From the NCBI GenBank assembly GCA_900551535.1, contig URWJ01000044.1, positions 1 to 9,924 of the forward strand: DNA of 9,924 bases. Direction: 5' to 3'. The stretch's first letter is position 1. Every line of letters begins with the position of its first letter. A model generated the notes under the pieces. The model was not told the DNA's origin. It ran no database searches and saw only the letters and a program-made list of their open reading frames with translations. Made by a program: the position numbers and the translations under genes. Shown piece after piece: positions 7,249 through 9,924 of the stretch. The DNA comes from an uncultured Granulicatella sp. (GTDB taxonomy: Bacteria > Bacillota > Bacilli > Lactobacillales > Aerococcaceae).

Positions 7249-7263
7249 GGGCTGTGCTTTTTA
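7229..7263 (+). terminator. Terminator overlapping the end of tadA
   Basis: AAGCACAGC (7229-7237) pairs with GCTGTGCTT (7251-7259), followed by T residues. The tadA stop codon lies in the loop. The same stem sequence recurs after the SemiSWEET gene. Confidence 0.88.
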
Positions 7264-7306
7264 ATATTCTTAACACAAACTTATACTTGTAAACGGTTAT
7301 CTACTC

Positions 7307-7335
7307 TTGAAAAACATTTTCTTTTTATATATTAT
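7307..7335 (+). promoter_or_regulatory. Probable promoter of the SemiSWEET gene
   Basis: TTGAAA (7307-7312) is followed after 17 bp by TATTAT (7330-7335). The predicted transcript start is near 7342, about 29 bases before the start codon. Confidence 0.6.
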
Positions 7336-7370
7336 TTTACATAGTTCGAAAAAGGAATGGAGCAGATAGT

Positions 7371-7637
7371 ATGAAATTATCAGAAAAACAAACACAAGTC
7401 TTAGGGTGGATTGCAACATGTATGTCTGTGGCGATGTATGTAGCATATATTCCGCAAATTATGAATAACTTAGCTGGAAACAAAGGAGACTTCATTCAAC
7501 CACTCGTTGCCGCATTGAACTGCTCATTATGGGTGTACTATGGACTCTTCAAGCCAGACCGTGACATCCCGCTAGCAGCTGCAAACGCACCAGGAATCTT
7601 CTTCGGTCTAGCATCTGCTTTAACTGCATTACTCTAA
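7371..7637 (+). CDS. SemiSWEET-family sugar transporter
   Basis: The 88-residue product fits the bacterial SemiSWEET family: three-helix membrane proteins that dimerise to move mono- or disaccharides across the membrane without energy coupling. Helix 1 (about 7-30) ends in YIPQI with the PQ motif at Pro28-Gln29. Helix 2 (about 41-60) contains LNCSLWVYYGL with Trp54. Helix 3 (about 65-86) contains NAPGIFFG with Asn72. The Trp/Asn pair corresponds to the substrate-pocket residues of the family. The sugar cannot be told from the sequence. The start has GGAG at 7359-7362 with 8-base spacing. The gene has its own promoter and terminator and looks like an independent unit between tadA and the SRP RNA. 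Confidence 0.92.
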   Translation: MKLSEKQTQVLGWIATCMSVAMYVAYIPQIMNNLAGNKGDFIQPLVAALNCSLWVYYGLFKPDRDIPLAAANAPGIFFGLASALTALL

Positions 7638-7648
7638 ACAATAATGTC

Positions 7649-7682
7649 AAGCACAGCTTCGATTACGAGGTTGTGCTTTTTT
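7649..7682 (+). terminator. Terminator of the SemiSWEET gene
   Basis: A 13-bp stem AAGCACAGCTTCG (7649-7661) with CGAGGTTGTGCTT (7666-7678), loop ATTA, is followed by a T-run. The lower stem copies the tadA terminator, allowing one G-T pair. Confidence 0.92.
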
Positions 7683-7778
7683 GATTTCTACGGAACTTTG
7701 CGGATCTCTTCATAATAGCAGCCCCTTCGAAATCGATACAATCATGACTTTAAAAATGCAAAGCAACGACAAAAGTGC
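7683..7778 (+). repeat. Internally deleted copy of the palindrome family plus shared upstream module (copy 3)
   Basis: Bases 7683-7719 (starting GATTTCTACGGAAC, ending TAATAGC) match the left arm of copy 4 at 8461-8497 with three differences. Bases 7720-7778 match the right end and right flank of copy 4 (8629-8687) without gaps. The 131-bp centre present in copy 4 is absent. The copy sits directly upstream of a promoter, at nearly the same spacing as in copy 4. Confidence 0.85.
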
Positions 7779-7783
7779 GATGA

Positions 7784-7812
7784 TTGAAATCTGATATTTA
7801 CAGGAGTAAAAT
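7784..7812 (+). promoter_or_regulatory. Probable promoter of the six-helix membrane protein gene
   Basis: TTGAAA (7784-7789), a 17-bp spacer and TAAAAT (7807-7812) give a good vegetative promoter. The transcript start is expected near 7819. The 59 bp directly upstream are shared with the promoter region at 8691. Confidence 0.65.
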
Positions 7813-7856
7813 AGAGGATGTCGTTAAAAGTTTCAAAGTGAACTGGAGGAATACGT

Positions 7857-8402
7857 ATGTCATTTTTAGGTTATAACAAAGGAGAAACATTAGAATTCAA
7901 CTACAAAAAGGCGTGTGGCTTATGGCTTATCGCAGTCGCATTCGTGATTGCACTTGCGACAGTTGTAGGTGGAGAACAAATCATTAATATGCAGGTCTTC
8001 AGTATCGGCTATATGGTGAGCTTCTTTTCTATCAATCTAAATAAAAAAGTCCTTCATAAGTTTTCGGATGGCCCTTCAACACCTTTCCAACGAAAAGTGT
8101 CCTTATACTCAGTAATTCTTTTATTTATCTTATTAGTGTTATTAGGTGGCCCATTCTTCGAAACAGAAAACTGGAGACTCATCTGGTTAGGCGCGCTCCT
8201 TGCAACAGGAATTCATTTCTTCCCGTACTATTTCGTTCATGGGAAATCAATGATTTTCCTAGGATTGGCATGCGTGATCAATGCAGCGGTCGGATACCTT
8301 TATCCTCAAAGCTCTCTCGTGACCATCGCCTATATCGATGCCTTTATTAAATTAGTCTTTGGACTTTACCTATTCTTTTTATCAAAACCATCCAAAGCAT
8401 AA
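7857..8402 (+). CDS. Six-helix integral membrane protein of unknown function
   Basis: The 181-residue product has about six hydrophobic segments (18-38, 44-60, 81-100, 107-126, 130-149 and 154-175), with short charged loops and a lysine-containing C-terminal tail. A GIHFFPYYFVHGKS stretch between helices 4 and 5 is distinctive, with two histidines and aromatic residues near the membrane edge. I do not recognise a named family or a catalytic motif. The start codon at 7857 has GGAGG at 7845-7849 with 7-base spacing. The gene has its own promoter and terminator and no close partner. It belongs to the block of small membrane proteins lying between tadA and the SRP RNA gene. Confidence 0.85.
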   Translation: MSFLGYNKGETLEFNYKKACGLWLIAVAFVIALATVVGGEQIINMQVFSIGYMVSFFSINLNKKVLHKFSDGPSTPFQRKVSLYSVILLFILLVLLGGPFFETENWRLIWLGALLATGIHFFPYYFVHGKSMIFLGLACVINAAVGYLYPQSSLVTIAYIDAFIKLVFGLYLFFLSKPSKA

Positions 8403-8418
8403 ATTCATTGCCATTCAC

Positions 8419-8451
8419 AAACAGCAAATCAATCTGGTTTGCTGTTTTTTT
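8419..8451 (+). terminator. Terminator of the six-helix membrane protein gene
   Basis: AAACAGCAAATC (8419-8430) pairs with GGTTTGCTGTTT (8436-8447) around an AATCT loop, with one G-T pair, followed by a T-run to 8451. Confidence 0.9.
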
Positions 8452-8460
8452 GATAAGGCT

Positions 8461-8643
8461 GATTTCTACGGAACATTGCGGATTACTTCATAATAGCTGT
8501 AACGTTGCACCGGTTCGAGCCGAAGTCTCTCACCTTTAAAGCTTCAAAGCAGGAGTACGCCCGCAAGCGGGCTACTCCTACTAATTCACATTTAATGCGT
8601 AACACGTTACTGCTATTAAAGAATCCGCAGTTCCTTCGAAATC
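8461..8643 (+). repeat. Long imperfect palindrome, copy 4 (183 bp)
   Basis: The left arm GATTTCTACGGAACATTGCG (from 8461) continues to TAATAGC. It pairs with GCTATTAAAGAATCCGCAG and CCTTCGAAATC, ending at 8643. The interior reads GCACCGGTTCGAGCCGAAG, then GTCTCTCACC, then AAGCTTCAAA, then the apical hairpin, then CTAATTCACATT. The apical hairpin is AGGAGTA (8551-8557), bulged C8558, GCCCGC, AA, GCGGGC, TACTCCT (8573-8579). It is in the same orientation as copy 1 and inverted relative to copies 2 and 5. The 44 bp after 8643 are also shared with copy 3. Confidence 0.9.
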
Positions 8644-8690
8644 ACCCCAACCATGACTTTAGTAATGACAAGCAATGACAAAAGTGCCTA

Positions 8691-8719
8691 TTGCACGACT
8701 CCTTAAAGTAGTTTAATAA
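8691..8719 (+). promoter_or_regulatory. Possible promoter of the 74-residue membrane protein gene
   Basis: TTGCAC (8691-8696) and TAATAA (8714-8719) are 17 bp apart. The -35 box begins four bases after the 59-bp module shared with copy 3, whose own promoter begins six bases after the module. This parallel placement supports the call. Confidence 0.5.
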
Positions 8720-8750
8720 AGACAAGGAAAACAGTTAAGGAGCGATTTAC

Positions 8751-8975
8751 ATGAAAATCAACATCAAAAAACAAGACACAAACCAACTTACAAAAGACCT
8801 AATGGTTATAGCGCTCGTCGTTAATGCATTAGCCCTTGTCATGCAGCTAGTTCTAAATATTTTTATAGGCCGTTCATTGCTCCTTGCATTCACAACTCAA
8901 TTTATCTTTATCCTTCTCCCAATTATGTACCTAGCAGAGGATGCTAAGAAAAATAAAAAAGCCGACAACCGTTAA
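8751..8975 (+). CDS. Small two-helix membrane protein of unknown function
   Basis: The 74-residue product has a polar, lysine-rich N terminus (MKINIKKQDTNQ), two hydrophobic segments (about 17-39 and 43-62) and a charged lysine-rich tail. The positive residues at both ends suggest that both termini face the cytosol. No conserved motif is recognised. The start codon has AAGGAG at 8737-8742 with 8-base spacing, which makes translation likely. No strong terminator is seen between it and the next small gene, so the two may be partly co-transcribed. Confidence 0.8.
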   Translation: MKINIKKQDTNQLTKDLMVIALVVNALALVMQLVLNIFIGRSLLLAFTTQFIFILLPIMYLAEDAKKNKKADNR

Positions 8976-9013
8976 ATTACTAAAAAAGACTATTCATAGA
9001 TAATTTTGAGGAG

Positions 9014-9019
9014 TATAAT
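9014..9019 (+). promoter_or_regulatory. Possible -10 box before the 64-residue membrane protein gene
   Basis: A perfect TATAAT lies 63 bp before the start codon. The best -35 candidate at 17-bp spacing, TATTCA (8991-8996), is poor, so the promoter is uncertain. Confidence 0.4.
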
Positions 9020-9082
9020 TGGTGTATAGATAAATAATAAATTATGGAATTTTGCCACGTTGTTTAAGGGGTGGAATAAGAT

Positions 9083-9277
9083 ATGACTAAATTAACTAAT
9101 GGGATTTTCTTAGGCTCAATTTTAGGTTTGTTTTTGTCAATTGTTGTTTATTTCTTTGCGCCTGATTTATATCCGGTTTATCCGAATGTACTTTCAGTAT
9201 TCTTCTTTATAGCTGTGGCTTCAGCTATCTTGATGGTTATCTTTAAAAAATTAAAATACAAAAACCACTCTGAATAG
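9083..9277 (+). CDS. Small two-helix membrane protein of unknown function
   Basis: The 64-residue product has two hydrophobic segments (about 7-26 and 34-54), joined by a proline- and tyrosine-containing loop (APDLYPVYPN), and a basic tail KKLKYKNHSE. No family is recognised. A purine-rich AAGGGGTGG (9066-9074) precedes the ATG by 8 bases. A terminator overlaps its stop codon, so the reading frame end and transcript end fit a real gene. It is the last protein gene in the window and the last member of the small membrane protein block. Confidence 0.78.
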   Translation: MTKLTNGIFLGSILGLFLSIVVYFFAPDLYPVYPNVLSVFFFIAVASAILMVIFKKLKYKNHSE

Positions 9278-9288
9278 AGTGGTTTTTT
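9260..9288 (+). terminator. Terminator overlapping the 64-residue protein gene
   Basis: AAAACCACTCT (9261-9271) pairs with AGAGTGGTTTT (9276-9286) around a GAAT loop, followed by T residues. The TAG stop codon lies at the loop/stem boundary. Confidence 0.93.
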
Positions 9289-9312
9289 CATTAAAGAAAA
9301 ATTCCCAATCCC

Positions 9313-9392
9313 CCGAGGCACATAGTGAATGTTAGGATAGCTTTTCCTTCTGGAGAGACTATCTTTTTTAGTGTCTCTTTTGCCATCCTCGG
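9313..9392. repeat. Nested hairpin region with competing stems
   Basis: An outer pair CCGAGG (9313-9318) and CCTCGG (9387-9392) encloses an inner pair AGAGAC (9354-9359) and GTCTCT (9373-9378). The latter is followed by TTTTG. An alternative pair GATAG (9335-9339) and CTATC (9359-9363) would use part of the same bases. It lies in a 595-bp stretch without a protein gene. Its role, if any, is unknown. Confidence 0.5.
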
Positions 9393-9407
9393 TACGTATT
9401 GATTTTA

Positions 9408-9847
9408 GAAAACAAAGCAGATTTTCTTGAAAAAGAAACACCATATAGAGAAGCACGAAACCCCATCGTTGGCGGTAGGGAGCAGACATATACTCTCTTC
9501 ACGTTGATTTCGAAGAAGCTTGCGGATTTTATAATCGCAGTAACGGGGAATCGCATCGAATGTGAATTACGAGAAGTAAGGACTTGTCCTGTACTTCTCG
9601 TTTGAAGCTTCGAAGGTGAGAGACTCATGGAGGCTCGAACCGGTGCCCTGTAACAGCGATTATAAAAATAATCCGCAAGCATTCGAAGAAATCAACACCC
9701 GCAAGGGTGCGCTTTTAAGAAGAGAGAACGATGTATGGAGCCCCCCTCTAATTCCTACCACCAACCCCCATGGGATAGCCCCATCCGCACTCTCTATGTG
9801 GAGCGGTTTGGTTTATTTCTTTTTCAAGCAAAATCTGCTTGCTTTTC
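9408..9847 (-). repeat. Long imperfect palindrome, copy 5, with extended arms (440 bp)
   Basis: The core (9503-9696) has arms GTTGATTTC...GCTTGCGGATT and AATCCGCAAGC...GAAATCAAC. Outer arms pair from GAAAACAAAGCAGATTTT (9408-9425) with AAAATCTGCTTGCTTTTC (9830-9847), and the pairing continues patchily inward. Read on the minus strand, the interior is GGCACCGGTTCGAGCCTCC, GTCTCTCACC, AAGCTTCAA, the apical hairpin, then AATTCACATT. The hairpin on the + strand is ACGAGAAGTA (9569-9578), AGGAC, TT, GTCCT, bulged G9591, TACTTCTCGT (9592-9601). Inside the right outer arm a CACCC-GCAA-GGGTG hairpin is seen near 9697-9711. The open frames crossing this region have no ribosome binding sites and are products of the repeat. 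Confidence 0.85.
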
Positions 9848-9867
9848 GAGGAGAAGTTTTGTATAAT
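9839..9867 (+). promoter_or_regulatory. Promoter of the SRP RNA gene
   Basis: TTGCTT (9839-9844) is followed after 17 bp by a perfect TATAAT (9862-9867). The predicted start is at 9873-9875, matching the 5' end of the RNA. The -35 box lies inside the right outer arm of palindrome copy 5. Confidence 0.75.
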
Positions 9868-9872
9868 AATAC

Positions 9873-9924
9873 GTGCCGTTAGGCCGTATGGCAATAGCGA
9901 ACTTATGAATCGAGTCAGGTCCGG
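9873..9924 (+). ncRNA. ffs: Signal recognition particle RNA, small bacterial type (partial)
   Basis: This RNA is the scaffold of the signal recognition particle and binds Ffh for co-translational membrane targeting. The window shows only its first half. It begins GTGCCGTTAGGCCGTATGGC and reaches ATGAATCGAGTCAGGTCCGG, the start of the nearly invariant GUCAGGUCCGGAAGGAAGCAGC apical domain. The distance from the predicted start to that motif (about 50 bases) fits the small 4.5S-like form rather than the long Bacillus form. The 3' half is cut by the window end. In many Firmicutes the order is tadA, SRP RNA, dnaX, so dnaX is expected just downstream. Confidence 0.93.

Noticed and set aside
8510..8535. 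tRNA-like GGTTCGAGCC motif in the palindrome copies
   Set aside because: It resembles a T-arm loop, but no acceptor, D or anticodon arms surround it, and in other copies the sequence changes to GGCTTGAGCC and GGACTGAGCC. It belongs to the covarying internal hairpin.
2448..9847. CRISPR array
   Set aside because: The repeats are long palindromes far apart and of varying length and orientation, without regular 30-40 bp repeat-spacer spacing and without cas genes.
9399..9882. Open frames of 68 and 88 codons on the + strand and 103-104 codons on the minus strand
   Set aside because: They run across the long palindrome and hairpin region, or partly antisense to the 64-residue gene. They have no convincing ribosome binding site and no protein-like composition, and are products of the repeat structure.

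Overview
The window looks like a low-GC Gram-positive chromosome, most likely from the order Lactobacillales (Carnobacteriaceae, Aerococcaceae or Enterococcaceae-like). The basis is AT-rich DNA with strong AGGAG-type ribosome binding sites, a glmS gene under a glmS ribozyme, and a tadA gene followed further on by the small bacterial SRP RNA. The genus is not determined. All genes lie on the + strand.

Layout. Bases 1-323 hold no gene that I can see. A promoter (324-352) drives a leader with a GlcN6P-sensing glmS ribozyme (about 397-545), then glmS (605-2413) and a strong terminator. A 285-bp imperfect palindrome follows (2448-2732), then a gene for a small membrane-anchored protein of unknown function (2858-3367). 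The next 490 bp without a gene carry a solo palindrome end and a second palindrome (core 3575-3758). A four-gene operon (3892-7248) encodes a low-molecular-weight protein tyrosine phosphatase, an AI-2E-family transporter homologue, a DUF308/HdeD-like membrane protein with a putative permuted papain-like C-terminal domain, and TadA. Its terminator overlaps the tadA stop codon. Between tadA and the SRP RNA lies an accessory block of small membrane proteins: a SemiSWEET sugar transporter (7371-7637), a six-helix protein (7857-8402) and two two-helix proteins (8751-8975 and 9083-9277). Most have their own promoter and terminator, and palindromic repeats separate them. The window ends inside the SRP RNA gene (from about 9873).

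How the parts work together. GlmS makes glucosamine-6-phosphate for the cell wall, and its own product destroys its mRNA through the ribozyme. The phosphatase/transporter/TadA operon joins signalling, membrane and tRNA-editing genes with no obvious common pathway.

The most unusual content is intergenic. At least four full copies, one internally deleted copy and one solo end belong to a single family of long imperfect palindromes (185 to 440 bp). In the three largest copies the apical hairpin has a different sequence each time but the same architecture: an outer stem, one bulged base on the 5' side, an inner stem and a central AA. A second internal hairpin with a CC...GT loop also covaries. 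This is within-window evidence for selection on structure. The right arm of the last copy supplies the -35 box of the SRP RNA promoter. I do not recognise the family as a named one.
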